The translations under genes and the position numbers were made by a program. Shown here piece after piece: positions 53,599-64,000 of a DNA stretch of 64,000 bases; within the stretch, counting starts at the first letter, position 1, and each line of letters begins with the position of its first letter. Source of the DNA: Shinisaurus crocodilurus (Eukaryota; Chordata; Lepidosauria; Squamata; Shinisauridae); assembly GCA_021292165.1 (NCBI GenBank), contig CM037879.1:43423802-43487801 (forward strand), in the 5' to 3' direction. The notes under the pieces are model-generated. The model saw nothing but the letters and a program-made list of their open reading frames with translations. It searched no databases and was not told the origin of the DNA.

Positions 53599-54370
53599 GT
53601 ACAGTGTCGACTAGCTTATGTTTTTCACTTTTCCTGAAAAACTTCAGATAAGGAATCATTAAAAGGATCTCCATGCCTGACTGTGTGTGAGAAAAAATGG
53701 AACACAGAGACACCGAAGCCTTTAAAAAACAAACTAGTTGTGGTTCCTAGTAGTTGGCAAACAGCCTCTCTTATTCACCTTCCCTTCCCAATTCAAGAAT
53801 AAATATCGTCCCAGTAGAGCAGGCTTGCTGTTCTCACCCTGTCAAGATTACACTGGTCTGCTCAGGGAACAAACTGAGCCTTTCTTTTATTTTTATTCCT
53901 GCCTCCACCCCATTATTCTATTTGCTTCTCTCTACTGCCAAAACGTCTTGCTTCCTATTGTAACACTGAGAACGACTTAAACTGCATGGATCTGATTCAA
54001 GTTCAGTCCTCTAGAGGTACAGTAAGCTGAAAATGAACTCAATCTTCATGTAAATTTTAGATGAAATGGACATTGATTTTGTTATTGCTGGCAATTTAAA
54101 ATATAAACCTGGCCACCCAGATCACATTAGTTCGCTGCGACTCAACTGGACCATTACCTTTAATATCATTTACATTTATCATGTTTACTAACTGTCCTAA
54201 AGTTTTTTTTAATCTTCAGCGGGATGGAGGCAGGATAAAATTCTCATCTGTTTGGAATTTCTCACTTGCCGTGCTCTAACAGACATAGAGGCATCCTCCA
54301 GCCAAAGTTAAGCATTCTTAAATTCCACTAGTTCAGGGAGTTAAAACACTGGAAGGTGAATATGGCACAG
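53599..54370. other. No gene seen
   Basis: Unique sequence; no element recognised. Confidence 0.5.
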
Positions 54371-54462
54371 AAACAGTGCAGTCTGCTACATGTCTACTCA
54401 GAAAGTCCCATTGAGTTCAATGGGTCTTACTTCCAGGTAAGTGGGTATAGGATTGCAGCCTA
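54371..54462. mobile_element. Short MITE, 'tactcagaagtaag' family
   Basis: CAGTGCAGTCTGCTACATGT, CCATTGAGTTCAATGGGTCT (central palindrome) and GGGTATAGGATTGCAGCC followed by TAAG. It directly abuts the repeat at 54466. Confidence 0.65.
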
Positions 54463-54465
54463 AGA

Positions 54466-54897
54466 AATCAATCCTTTGGCTCCTAGACATTGTCTGAGGG
54501 GCTATAGGATACTGGGGATTCCCCCTCCAAGGTAGGAGCCAGTACTCCAACCCCGGGAGGGGGAGATGGAGATCCGACCACCCCCATGCCCACCCCCTCG
54601 CAGCCAGTATGGAAAGAACCATGCCGGCCGGCCTCTGAGGTTGGAAAAGCGACCTTGGAGAGGGGGGAAAGGGGTGTTTCAGTGGATGGGGAGGGGACTG
54701 AAGAGGCCAGGATACAAGCTATCCTGAGGCCGCTCCAGCTTCCTTCCCTCCTTTTCCGAAGCTCCCCAGCTAGACTGGCAAGAAAGTCCATCTAGCAAAA
54801 TATGCCGGGAAGAAGGGCGGGCCCTGCATTGGATGATCGGAAGCCTCTGAGTTCGGGGGCTTCCGATCATGGAGAGTGCAATGAATAAGATTGCACC
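54466..54897. repeat. Unnamed repeat (copy 3, opposite orientation)
   Basis: GTCTGAGGGGCTATAGGATA, CCAGTATGGAAAGAACCATG, GAAAAGCGACCTTGGAGAGG, CCTCTGAGTTCGGGGGCTTC and a right end AATAAGATTGCACCC. About 430 bp, the longest copy. GC-rich relative to its surroundings. Confidence 0.65.
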
Positions 54898-55065
54898 CTA
54901 AGAGACACTGTTTGTGAACTAGTTGGCTTGATTGTAACTCTTGTTGGCTGCCTTCAGCAAATGATGCAAGATGCATCACACTTAATATCTACATACATTT
55001 CCAACATATGTTTAATACCTGCATTTTCAACAATGCCAAAACGTTAAAGATGCTAATGATTAGGG

Positions 55066-55203
55066 CAAGGGTGGGGAATCTATGACCCTCCAGATGTTGT
55101 TGGACTACAACTCCCATGATCCCTGACCATTGGCCATGCTGGCTGAGGCTGATGGGAGCTTGAGACCTGCAATAACTGGAGGGCCAGAGGTTCCCCATCC
55201 CTG
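55066..55203. mobile_element. Palindromic hAT-like MITE (CAGGGGTG family)
   Basis: CAAGGGTGGGGAATCTATGA to GGTTCCCCATCCCTG with the GATGTTGTTGGACTACAACT core. Flanks GATTAGGG and GATACGGG match at 6 of 8. Confidence 0.75.
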
Positions 55204-55233
55204 GATACGGGGCTGGCTGGCTGCAGTTTTAAC

Positions 55234-55443
55234 CAGCGGAGGCTGCTCACTCCTACGTCAGTGGGGCTCCTAATCCATTGCAGCTTTTATTCTGAGCTTT
55301 ATAGGAGCTAACCATGGTGCTGTGCTCCATCACCAAAATAGGTTCACCACCATGGAGCACCATAGATAGCTCCTATAAAGCTCAGAATAAAAGCTGCAAC
55401 GGATAAGGAGCCCCACTGACATAGGAGTCACCAGCCTCCTCTA
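55234..55443. mobile_element. hAT-like MITE, same family as 46380
   Basis: 210 bp, CAGCGGAGGCTGCTCACTCC to GGAGTCACCAGCCTCCTCTA, with long internal inverted repeats (ATTGCAGCTTTTATTCTGAG and inverse). Flanks GTTTTAAC / GTTTAAAC match at 7 of 8. Confidence 0.82.
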
Positions 55444-55451
55444 GTTTAAAC

Positions 55452-56933
55452 CCTTTAAGGTTTTTCACTCATTGTGTTTTCTTGTTGGTCCACTAATTAT
55501 TCAACATACATGTTTTTTGTATAGTTTTTAAACCCAATTAACAGTACCAACAATGGCAAGATTTTCAAGGCTTTTTCTGAGAATTCCCCCATGTTGGTGA
55601 ATGAAACAAGGATTGATCTTCACATTTTCTGTGCAGAAAGAATTCCTTCCTAGGATCAATATTAAATAAAGCAGCTGAGGCAGAAAGCAATTTGGCATAC
55701 TCTCTGTACTGCAGGGAGTATACTTGAAATATTGGCTCCTATTCAGTCCCAGCTGCATGTGTTGTCCAGGACTAGCACCCCACATCAAAGATGCATCCAT
55801 CATGGTCCATGAGGCATGGAGGAGCATCACAATGTGGATGCACACTTCCAGGTCTGCTGTCCTTTTCAACAGTACTGTTGAAAATGTAGACATTAAACAT
55901 ATATTGGAAGTGTAGATATTAAACATGTAACATATTTTGCTGAACAGAGATTGTGGATATCTATGCACGAGACTACATCTGTGAAAGGGTATCACTGCTG
56001 CTGGTTTTCAAATATCTACTAGATATGGAAGCCATTTTTGGTGGGGCTTTGACCTTCGTTTTGATGAAATTGCCATTGCTTTTTAAAATGCCATTTAGAA
56101 TCCGCTGGTCAATAGGCTGCCCAGAAAAGGAGGTGTTTATAAGCAGGGCAGCTGCCAAGCTTCACAAGTCAACAGCCTAATTGTCTGGCGCAGGGTTCCT
56201 CTAAAGATCCTTTGCATTCTTTATGGTCCCCTTGCTGATAGGCTGTGCTATGTAGAAGGTGTTTACAGGCAGAGGTGATGCAAAACCTTTACATGCTTTG
56301 GCCATGTTATACAGTTGTAAAAGTCATCAAGTAATCTCATGCTAACCCTATAGCAGGAGATGTCAGGTGATATGATGAAGATGCTGACTGGTATGCACCT
56401 CTCCAAAAGACCAGGAAGAACATCTGTCACCAATATTTCTAATTCAGCTGCCTCCGCACCTGGTTGTTCTCTCTGCAAGTTCCTGTGTTGTATTCTCCTT
56501 TCCATATGCTCAGACATCCGGCAGTTGCTTTATAATTTTGTGTTTTTTATTGTGGTCAAGTAATTTGGCCAAGGAAAGCAGAAAAACACTTAAGTGAGTT
56601 ATCAAATGCCACATGGTATTCTACAAGGCAGGTCTCGTGGTTCTCTTAGGATTATTAAGCCATTTTGATTCTCTACACAACTTCTCATTTCCACCTTTTC
56701 TTGGTGAAAAGTTGACAGAAATTGAGCAGCAATACAAGTTCTTCAGGTCAAATCTCTCATTAGGACTGAAAGAACGCTTTTAGTTCTGTTGGGTAATTTC
56801 TATCATTAGAAGCAATACTGATTCTTCAAATACAGGAGCAATCTTTCAAGCTAAAAGCCCAGTCAAGCTGGAGAATGTGAATTTAAGCCTATTTGGGGCA
56901 GCTTCTCATGTAACCGAGCAACACATTTGCACT
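55452..56933. other. No gene seen
   Basis: The 155-codon minus-strand frame at 55528-55995 has no recognisable domain and is probably chance. Otherwise unique DNA. Confidence 0.45.
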
Positions 56934-57293
56934 TAGGATGACCACTTTTAAGCATCTCCTAAAAAAGAAGGCAAAAGGGAACACAGATTTGCATAACACT
57001 TGCATATACTAATTTATATGTATAGATGCAAATTTAGACATTATTACTATTATTTAACTAGAAACACAATACACCTGACCATAGTGGGAAAGACTGTGAC
57101 CAGGTGACCTGGTTGCCTGCTCATTCAGCTGTTGTCCAGGTGCCAACTCTTGATGGGCAACTTCAAGGCCCCTGTGCTCCCTCCCTTCTTATGGTTCTTG
57201 ATCTTTAAACAGGCCCTCAAATAGAGGACTGTCCTCTGACTGCCCTTCTAGTAAAGGACTCTCCTGTGTAAAGTAGGGCACATGGCTACCGTA
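56934..57293. mobile_element. TAGGGTGGCC-family MITE
   Basis: 360 bp, TAGGATGACCACTTTTAAGC to ACATGGCTACCGTA, with the A/T core (CATATACTAATTTATATGTA) and CTCAAATAGAGGACTGTCCT repeats. Flanks TTTGCACT / GTTGAACA match at 5 of 8. A good template for recognising the nested insertion at 17219. Confidence 0.8.
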
Positions 57294-57714
57294 GTTGAAC
57301 AAGGCCTCAAACTTAAAGATGGATGAAATTCCCACAACTCAATTTGGAATGGGATTATTCCTTCTGAGCTTTTTTCATACAATTCTGAAAAAATATCGGA
57401 AATGACAAAAAAAGACCTGGCCCATTCCAAATGCTTCCCTGCAAGTCCCCCAGACTGCCCCCAGTCTTCCATGCAGCTGGCTCTTCGCCACCCCCATCTT
57501 TGCCAGCTGCTACCCCTTCCTTTCCCCCAAAAAGTAACTTCTAGAGGCAGCTATGGGGAAGGGATGCCAAGAGAAGGGCCTGCTCTTTGGGCCTTCATTA
57601 GGCCTAAAAACCTTACCAACTGGGAGTGCTCCACACAAAGATCATTGGATTGGTGGGGATTTTAGTTTGCTGTAGCTTCCAGTGCCTTACTAAGGACCTA
57701 GAAAAATGTCACCC

Positions 57715-57840
57715 AATCTGGTGGCATTCAAATGTTTTGGATGTCAACTCCTATCAGCCCTAGCCAGCATGGCCTAGGATGAGGAATGCTGGGAGTTGTA
57801 TTCCACAACACCTGGAGGGCTCCAGGTTCAGGGTGCCTGG
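57715..57840. repeat. Degraded palindromic hAT-like MITE
   Basis: ATTCAAATGTTTTGGATGTC...CCTAGCCAGCATGGCC...CTGGGAGTTGTATTCCACAA with an ACACCTGGAGGGC right arm. Termini eroded. Confidence 0.55.
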
Positions 57841-58792
57841 TCTAGAAAGCCTGGCAAACTGCAGTCCCCAGAGATCCTTATGCTGGACACTTTCTGTTGG
57901 CAAAGCTTCCCAGACCAACGAAGGGCTTAGGGGCAGCCCTCCCCTTGGCACCCCTCTCTCAGAGCTGCTGTTGGAGAGAGGGAAAGGAAACAGGATGGGG
58001 ATGAAGGAAGCTTGGAATGTACCGACCAACCTTATGTACAAGCTGAGCCAAAATTCAAAGAGATTTTTTGGCTTAGATTATAAATGCTCATTATTTCTGA
58101 ACCAATTCTGAAAAATGGCAACTACTCAACCATGTGGAACTCCGGTTGTGTGAAGGGGGTGGGTGGGGTCCAAAATAGTTCAGGTTTGATTGTAACTACA
58201 TCACTAGAACCATCCAAAAATACGTGATGTGTGATGACATGATTAAAATGACCATTACCAGTGTGGAAGCTGCTTCATGCAAATGGCATCTCACACTGTT
58301 CAGCTGCCATGGTTTGTGATCTTGGTAGCAACCATGCTGATCAGGAAATCTGAGAACTGGACCTCAGTCTCACTGGTGTTAGATCATTGGCTCAGATTCC
58401 TTAAGTTGTATCCACCCTGCAGCTTTCTATGTTGTCAATTTAGTGCTGTCGGGCTAAATCAGAAGCATGGGATGAGCACGAAGAGTCCCTTCAAAAAAGG
58501 AAGATGCCCCCTTTCCCCTTTCTTTGGTACTATAAAGCTGGTCATGAATGCTGAATTGCTGATATTGAACTGATCCTCTTCTCTGGTGTGGACTGTCAGA
58601 GACACAGGAAACCAGCACACTGCCACCACTTCTGCATCTGTCAGTGCTGTGGAGATTCAGAAATTATTCAAAAAATACTTCATTAGATTCTAGTATTTGG
58701 AATCAACTAGACTATGGAGCAAGCTGAAAGTTAGCATATCATCATGATTCTCACAGAGCAGACAGAATACTGCTGATCATATCCACTTATTG
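57841..58792. other. No gene seen
   Basis: Unique sequence without recognised repeat or domain. Confidence 0.5.
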
Positions 58793-59097
58793 CAGGGGTG
58801 CACAACCTGTGGCCTGAGGGCCACAGGCGGCCCTCCAAGTCCTTTACTGTGGCCCCTCAAGTGTGCCCTGATCCCCACCACCACTGCCAAATTCCCCACT
58901 GCCTCTCCTCTCTACTCTCTTTTCTTGAGGGATCTTCATACTGATCACTCTTTCCCTGCCACTCCTGGCAGTGAGGAAAGACCAAACTTTATCAGGATTG
59001 CTGGCGTGTGTGTATGTGTGCATATGTGTATGTGGTCCTGACCCTTCAAGCCAGCATCACATGCAGCCCTTGAGCTGAAAAGTTTGTGCACTCCTAG
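58793..59097. mobile_element. hAT-like element with CAGGGGTGCACAAC end
   Basis: Begins CAGGGGTGCACAACCTGTGG and ends AAAAGTTTGTGCACTCCTA, imperfect inverted ends. Internal GGCCCTCCAAGTCC and CATGCAGCCCTTGAG are typical of vertebrate hAT-derived repeats. Flanks ACTTATTG / GTGTATTG agree at 5 of 8. No transposase sequence. Confidence 0.65.
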
Positions 59098-59310
59098 TGT
59101 ATTGGCAGACTTAATTCACAGAACAGGGAGCTCTGATAATTCAAGTGAGATAATACCATTAGGTGTGGGGGGGGAAGGGACCAGCTTGTACTCTGAAAAA
59201 TGCAACAAAAGCAGAAAGAATAAGCAAGGCTGATATCTGGTAAAAGACAAATGTATGAGGAGAAACTGAGTTGGATCCAATGATCCGTTCACAGAAAGGC
59301 CCCTCCCAGT

Positions 59311-59737
59311 TAGGATGGCCATGTCTCCTCTTTTACAGAGCCCACTATTTGAAAGGCAACCAAAGTCCTCTACTTGAAGGGCTGCCAGAGGACTCTCCTC
59401 TATTCTGAGATCATTCATACTATAATTGAAGGGTCAACCAGTGCAAGTCTGGTTTAAAGATTAAAAAAAACACCAGAGGAAAGAGCTGGGCCTTGAAGTT
59501 GCCCAAAAGCAACTGGAGAGCAGACTGAGCAAGGCACACAGGTCACCTGGTCACGGTCTTCCACACACTATGGTGAAGTGTACTGCATTTCTTTTAAATA
59601 ATGATAATGATAATGTCTACATGTGCATCTATCCATATAAATCAGCATATGCAAAATTTATGCAAATTGTCCTGTTTTGTCCTCTTTTTTGGTGATGCAT
59701 TTCCTCTTCTTTGGCGATTTCATAAGTGGTCATCTGA
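59311..59737. mobile_element. TAGGGTGGCC-family MITE, exact 8-bp TSD
   Basis: 427 bp, TAGGATGGCCATGTCTCCTC to ATAAGTGGTCATCTGA, in the opposite internal orientation to the 56934 copy. CTCCCAGT flanks both ends exactly (59303-59310, 59738-59745), which defines the boundaries. No transposase. Confidence 0.88.
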
Positions 59738-59745
59738 CTCCCAGT

Positions 59746-60832
59746 GCCTGCTAAAGAAAATGGGGAAGGTGATTTTTGCCAATTCCCCCTTTATCTTGCA
59801 GCCCTCTGCACCCCACCCCCAATCCGCTTTGGAAGGTTGAGTGACCCTCTGGTACAGCAGGATGTGGTGTGTGCGGGGCTGCAGTGGAGGGAAGCAGCAA
59901 AAATCACTTCTCCCATTCCATTAGTGGAAGCCACTGTTGAATGGAAGGCCCTTGCATTCATGGAAGGACCTCTTCCATGAACAGAAGGGCATCTTTGGAT
60001 CCAACCAATGCACATTAAGGCCAGACTATCTGGCAGTTTGTAGTTGTATCGTTTTCGGTGAATTAAATAAGTAAGGACCTGTAGTTCTGATACTTCTGAT
60101 GCTATAAAGTTGTCATTGATTCTATAAATGTTGCAGTGGCAGCCTGAAATTGAGAAGCTGATGGAATGGAACCCTTTAAAGCTCATGATGGTGCACATAG
60201 CTTCTGCTTCCTAAATCTGAATGTAGAATATATCCATACAGAATTTGAGAAAATACTTCCCAGGAAGAAACTGCCAAATGGTGACAGGAGATAATGATTT
60301 GGCTTTTCAAAGGCTTTGTTAAGCATTGCTGCTCTTTAATAATAGCCTGTAAATATGGTAGATGAAAGTGTTGGATTACTAAAACCATTATTGTTCCCCA
60401 TTGTCTATATTCTGGAATGAGTGCGTGTGAATCATCACTAGCTTATTTGTTCATTCATTACCAAGAGGAAAACAACAGCCCCATATCTCTATATCTTGCA
60501 CACAATAAGCTGACACATAATCAAAATAGAGGATGCTAGAGCAGTTCAAAGGGGACCCTTTCCATAAAAACGACTGCTTTCTCAAAATGCTCTTGGTTTT
60601 TCTTTTGTATGCATAATGCAACCTGGAACACTAAATATAGCAAATGAATGACAAATGTAGCAGAGAATTTAGCAGAACACAGGAAAAATGAACTTCTTTG
60701 CTTGTTCTTTAGGAAGTAAGTTGTTATGACACAATGCAGTATAAGAATTTCAGAATCGCATGACAAAGGATTAATCATGAAGGCAACGAGGGTAATGTGG
60801 GAAAGTAGTAAGATTAAGAAAGTAAAGGCACA
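59746..60832. other. No gene seen
   Basis: Unique sequence. A small inverted pair around CTTGCATTCATGGAAGG (59951) is visible. Confidence 0.45.
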
Positions 60833-60835
60833 ATC

Positions 60836-60952
60836 CTATGCAAGTTTAGACAGAAAAAAGGCCTACAACTGCCAGCATGCCCCAACCAGCTATGCTGGCT
60901 GGGGCATGCTGGGAGTTGTAGGCCCTTTTTCTGCCTAAACTTGCATAGGAAT

Positions 60953-60984
<32 letters not shown>

Positions 60985-61068
60985 TACCCCGCCTTTTTCC
61001 TGCAAGGAACCCAAGGCGGCTTACATAATCCTCCTCCTCTCCATTTTATCCTCACAACGATTGCACCC
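60836..61068. mobile_element. Palindromic MITE (TAA duplication) interrupted by a SINE
   Basis: AGGCACAATCCTATGCAAGT to TTGCACCC with the SINE fragment 60951-61058 lodged in the last ~10 bases. TAA flanks both outer ends (60833-60835, 61069-61071). The arms, including CCAGCATGCCCCAACCAGCT and its inverse, are well preserved. Confidence 0.82.
60951..61058 (-). mobile_element. 5'-truncated SINE inserted in a MITE end
   Basis: (ATTT)n followed by ACCCCGCCTTTTTCCTGCAA, AACCCAAGGCGGCTTACATA and TCCATTTTATCCTCACAAC is the 3' half of the SINE on the minus strand. It separates the last bases of the palindromic MITE: 'cataggA' on the left resumes as 'GATTGCACCC' on the right. At most a 2-bp duplication (GA) is seen. 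Confidence 0.8.
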
Positions 61069-61121
61069 TAACACTATCATTCTGTGTTGATGATGCTGGT
61101 TGCTAGTGAGCTACTTGTAAC

Positions 61122-61302
61122 CAGTGGATGCTGGTGACTCCAAGGTCAGCAGGACTGCGTATCCACTCCGGATATTACGCTGAACTTTAAAGGAGCTATC
61201 CATGGTGCCAAACCTATTTTGGGGATAGCTCCTTAAAAGTTCAGAGTAAAATCCAGAGCAGAAACACAGCCCCACTGACATTGGAGCCAACAGTCTCCAC
61301 GG
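61122..61302. mobile_element. hAT-like MITE with exact 8-bp TSD
   Basis: 181 bp, CAGTGGATGCTGGTGACTCC to CCAACAGTCTCCACGG, same interior plan as the 46380 and 55234 copies (TTTGGGGATAGCTCC). CTTGTAAC flanks both sides exactly (61114-61121, 61303-61310). Confidence 0.85.
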
Positions 61303-61310
61303 CTTGTAAC

Positions 61311-62377
61311 ATAGAACGGTAGCTTCACTTGCACTATGCACTTCCGTTGCATACACTCCACGTGTGTATTCCAGTGAGCAGACAAATCTGGAACTTAGGA
61401 CCACTACTCTGCCTCTGACAGCCATCCATCCCAAGACAGTGGTGAAGCTGGAACCAGCCACAGCACAGGATACCCTACCATATCATATGATATCTATATT
61501 GCCTAAATAACAGATCTGTTAAGGGCATGGCCCTTAACAGCTGTAATTTCCCAGCATTCTGGAGTTGGAGTGAACATGGGAAGCCCTAAACGCAAAGAAA
61601 GGCCTACGGAGGTGGTACTTGCTTAGGAGTTGTCTTCTGGACTGTCTTCTGGCCTACAAAATGACCTGTCTGTCAAAGCTATTTCATGGCATGAGGCATC
61701 AGCATGAGTAGATTCCTGCAGAAACCTAAAACAAGGTCCTTATATCTGGTTCTGTCATGGTAATGCCTGAGATTTATTATGTTAATAATATCCTAGATTT
61801 CCCATAAAGGTAACAGAAGGAGTACTCATTTTTATAGCTTTGGATAAGTCACTTGCACAGCTCTTGATTTAGGCAAGTAATAAAACTCCTTATGAAATTT
61901 ATTTGGAAAAAAAGTAGTGTTTGCACGTGCTCAGTAGCTGCTTTCCAAGTTTAATGCCTTGCCCTTTTTTTTTTTTTTTTCATTTTGTTCTCTTCAAACT
62001 CTTTGGACTTTGCCAGTCAGATTCCCATCTATTTAATCTTTAAGGATTTTTATGGAAAGAAAACACACACGTGTGTGTATAAGGAGTTTGAAATAGTAAT
62101 GCTATGCATTACAAAATATTACACCATTGCCTGGTTTTGAGTTTTAAAAATAGTTTAAAATGGATCATGTCAGACCCATTTCACATCTCATCGCAAATGA
62201 GCCTCTATACATCTCTGAAACTTGGGAGTTATAAATACTGGAGGTGCTAAGGCAGCCTTTGCGCTATGATGTGTCATCAATAAATCTTTGATTTGCAAGG
62301 CTGTTATACCTTTTTGATGGTCTGGTGCATCTTTAGGATTCTAATTTCTATGTTTTATTAAGAAATTTCTCTGTTTT
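61311..62377. other. No gene seen
   Basis: A/T-rich, poly-T at about 61966-61980 and a short ACAC/GTGT palindrome at 62063. No repeat family recognised. Confidence 0.45.
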
Positions 62378-62627
62378 CAGGGATGTTGAAGAGTCCTTGG
62401 TCTCGAGTCACGAGTCGAGTCACGAGTCTTTGGACCCGAGTCTCGAGTCCGAGTCCTTGGTCCAAAATGGTGACTCACGAGCCACAAGTCACTCCCAAAG
62501 CAGACTCCACGAGTCCCTATTAAAATCAATGGGGGTTTTCCCCAACAAAATAAGGCTACTTCAGATGTGTGGCTTAAATAAATTCTAGGCACAAGTGTGC
62601 CTTTTTATTTCAAAACTCTGCAACTGG

Positions 62628-62807
62628 TTTTGGCAAGAACAGACCAGGCAGAAAAACCCAAAATAACCACGCAGGCAGAGGAGGCAGGGAACCCCAAAGT
62701 AGGCAGGCAGAGGCGTTTGTCTTGGACAATTCAACTGTTGAGCTGGTCAAGAAGAGACCAGGCAGGCAGAGGAGGCTGGGAACCCCAGACAGGCAGGCAG
62801 AGGCAGC
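62628..62807. repeat. Direct repeat inside the hAT remnant
   Basis: Two related blocks at 62628-62714 and 62741-62807 share GGCAAGAACAGACCAGGCAG / GTCAAGAAGAGACCAGGCAG, GCAGAGGAGGC and GGGAACCCCA with GGCAGGCAGAGGC. The period is about 113 bases. Confidence 0.6.
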
Positions 62808-62875
62808 CAAACCCAAAATGTCTGAAAGGTTGCATTTTAGAAAAATGATTTTAAAAAATAAACTTGCTGTACTTC

Positions 62876-63160
62876 CTAAAACTTATTCATGTTGCATTTG
62901 AGGAACATGATTTTTTCTAAATGTTTGGCCCCCATTCTGGAGCGGTGAGATCTCATCACAATTCCACCCTCACTGAACACCCGCTCCACTGGTGATGAAC
63001 TTGCTGGAACCAGAAACACACTCAGAGCAGCCACACAGAGTAATCTCAGGTCCTTCTTCTGCCTCTCCCAAGTACGCAACACATCAATCAAAATAAATCT
63101 TGACACACTGTTGGGGCTGCACTCCTGGTAGCCGTCCATAGTGGCCGAGCAGCGGCACAC
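62876..63160 (-). pseudogene. hAT transposase C-terminal (hATC dimerisation) fragment
   Basis: About 94 codons on the minus strand. The diagnostic hATC segment includes SSSPVERVFSEGG followed by an MRSHRSRM stretch and FLKCN near the C-terminus. This domain mediates transposase dimerisation. The catalytic DDE region, zinc-finger BED domain and N-terminus are absent, so it is a remnant of a longer gene. Upstream (higher coordinates) the sequence runs into a GAGTC-rich end at 63221-63367 rather than more transposase, showing a large internal deletion. Confidence 0.88.
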
Positions 63161-63220
63161 CTCGCTTCCATGCGCTCTTCGCCGGCAATCACGCTCCTCT
63201 CCACTCCTTCTGGCACAGCC

Positions 63221-63367
63221 CAGGGATGTTGAAGAGTCCTTGGTCTCGAGTCCCGAGTCGAGTCTCGAGTCCCATTAAAAATATTGGGACTCGAGTCCGA
63301 GTCAAGTCAGAGGGGGGACTCAGTCCGACTCACGAGTTGAGTCCTCGAGTCCGAGTCCCCATCCCTG
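63221..63367. mobile_element. Short palindromic derivative of the GAGTC hAT element
   Basis: 147 bp from CAGGGATGTTGAAGAGTCC to CCCCATCCCTG, with a central inverted repeat around TCCCATTAAAAATATTGGGA. It could be a complete MITE or the right end of the larger element with a duplicated left end. Its immediate flanks (GCACAGCC / GTTTTTAT) are not duplicated. Confidence 0.6.
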
Positions 63368-64000
63368 GTTTTTATAGAAACTCTTTCCCCCCTTCTTTCA
63401 ACATTTTGCAGGTGTTTCTTTTTTTAAAAAAAGTATTTTATTACAATATGTATAAGGAAATATAATAAATACTATAAACAATATAACATATGTACAAAAA
63501 AAACCCCCTCAAGCATCTACTCTACATGACCTACCATTCTCACAGAATATAATTCTGAACAGGTAGCTAGTATGTTGTTAGACACATGAAAACAAAGCAA
63601 ACAGAATGATATAGTTTATCAAATATTGGCAAAATTCATGTATTAATCAGATCATAACAAGGGGAACGTTTATATCTGTCAATATCCAAGTTGTATCTAA
63701 CTAGCTCTCACAAAGGGCTTCCCCACATGAGGCATTTATTGTGTGCTTGTGTTCCCCCCCGCACAGGAGTTTGTGGGACCTTTTCATGATGTCGTCATCC
63801 TCCAGGACCTCTCCCATGTTTCCCAGCCATTTTCACGGGTTTTTCTAGGGCGAGGAAAATGCATTGCCAAATTTCAAACTGGAACAAAAGCCTCATGTAC
63901 TGTTGCGATTCTGCTAGACTGCAACTATACCACATTGCCACTTTGTGGTTGGTTAACAGAATATATAGAAAGACAGAGAAATACAAACCCCAGGAAAAAA
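63368..64000. other. No gene seen at window end
   Basis: A/T-rich then a C-rich patch (63755). Nothing assigned. Confidence 0.45.

Larger units (their letters stand above)
62378..63367 (-). mobile_element. hAT DNA-transposon remnant with GAGTC-rich ends
   Basis: The left end starts CAGGGATGTTGAAGAGTCC and the right end finishes GAGTCCCCATCCCTG, inverted at the outer 8 bases. Both ends are packed with GAGTC / CGAGTC repeats. Inside, on the minus strand, lies the C-terminal dimerisation domain of a hAT transposase (62876-63160). A second left-type end occurs at 63221. Flanking octamers (TCTGTTTT and GTTTTTAT) do not match well, so the outer limits may come from two insertions or a rearrangement. 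Most of the transposase is deleted. Confidence 0.8.

Noticed and set aside
55528..55995. Minus-strand frame of 155 codons
   Set aside because: No recognisable domain; a frame this long is plausible by chance in 64 kb.

Overview
The window reads as intergenic or intronic DNA from a sauropsid, most likely a squamate reptile. The evidence is the repeat content: CR1 retrotransposons with the octamer-repeat 3' end, a tRNA-headed SINE whose tail resembles squamate (Sauria-type) SINEs, two 5S rRNA-derived SINE fragments, and many short palindromic DNA transposons. I found no host protein-coding gene, no functional RNA gene and no CRISPR array. The only convincing reading frames belong to transposable elements.

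Layout. 1-16 kb: single-copy-looking DNA with short MITEs, microsatellites, a 5S-type SINE (6.3 kb), a tRNA-type SINE (8.4 kb) and a dimeric hAT-like MITE (14.3-15.0 kb). 16.9-17.7 kb: a SINE split by a hAT-like MITE that is itself split by another retroelement tail. 19-24 kb: a near-perfect hAT hairpin, a CpG-rich inverted repeat, an LTR-like segment, and copies of a ~250-400 bp repeat that recurs at 54.5 kb. 26 kb: a relic of a second CR1 lineage. 32.5-33.2 kb: an LTR followed by a tRNA-Leu-like primer-binding site but no recognisable viral genes. 34.8-39.5 kb: a near-complete CR1 element with duplicated 5'UTR monomers, an intact ORF1 (SGNH esterase type) and an ORF2 (endonuclease + reverse transcriptase) broken by one missing T. 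48.0-49.6 kb: a very similar 5'-truncated CR1 copy that keeps the T. 45-46 kb and 55-62 kb: several hAT-type MITEs, some with exact 8-bp target duplications. 62.4-63.4 kb: a hAT element remnant with the C-terminal transposase domain and GAGTC-rich ends.

How the parts relate. CR1 encodes the reverse transcription machinery. The hAT remnant encodes part of a transposase. The short palindromic elements have ends and duplications of the kind hAT (8 bp) or PIF/Harbinger-like (3 bp TTA/TAA) transposases produce. Nested insertions give a partial order of events. I did not find a convincing new biological system. The most interesting items are the nearly intact CR1, the GAGTC-rich hAT remnant, the orphan LTR and a multi-copy repeat I cannot name. 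Identities are by eye and family names come from memory of motifs, not from a search.
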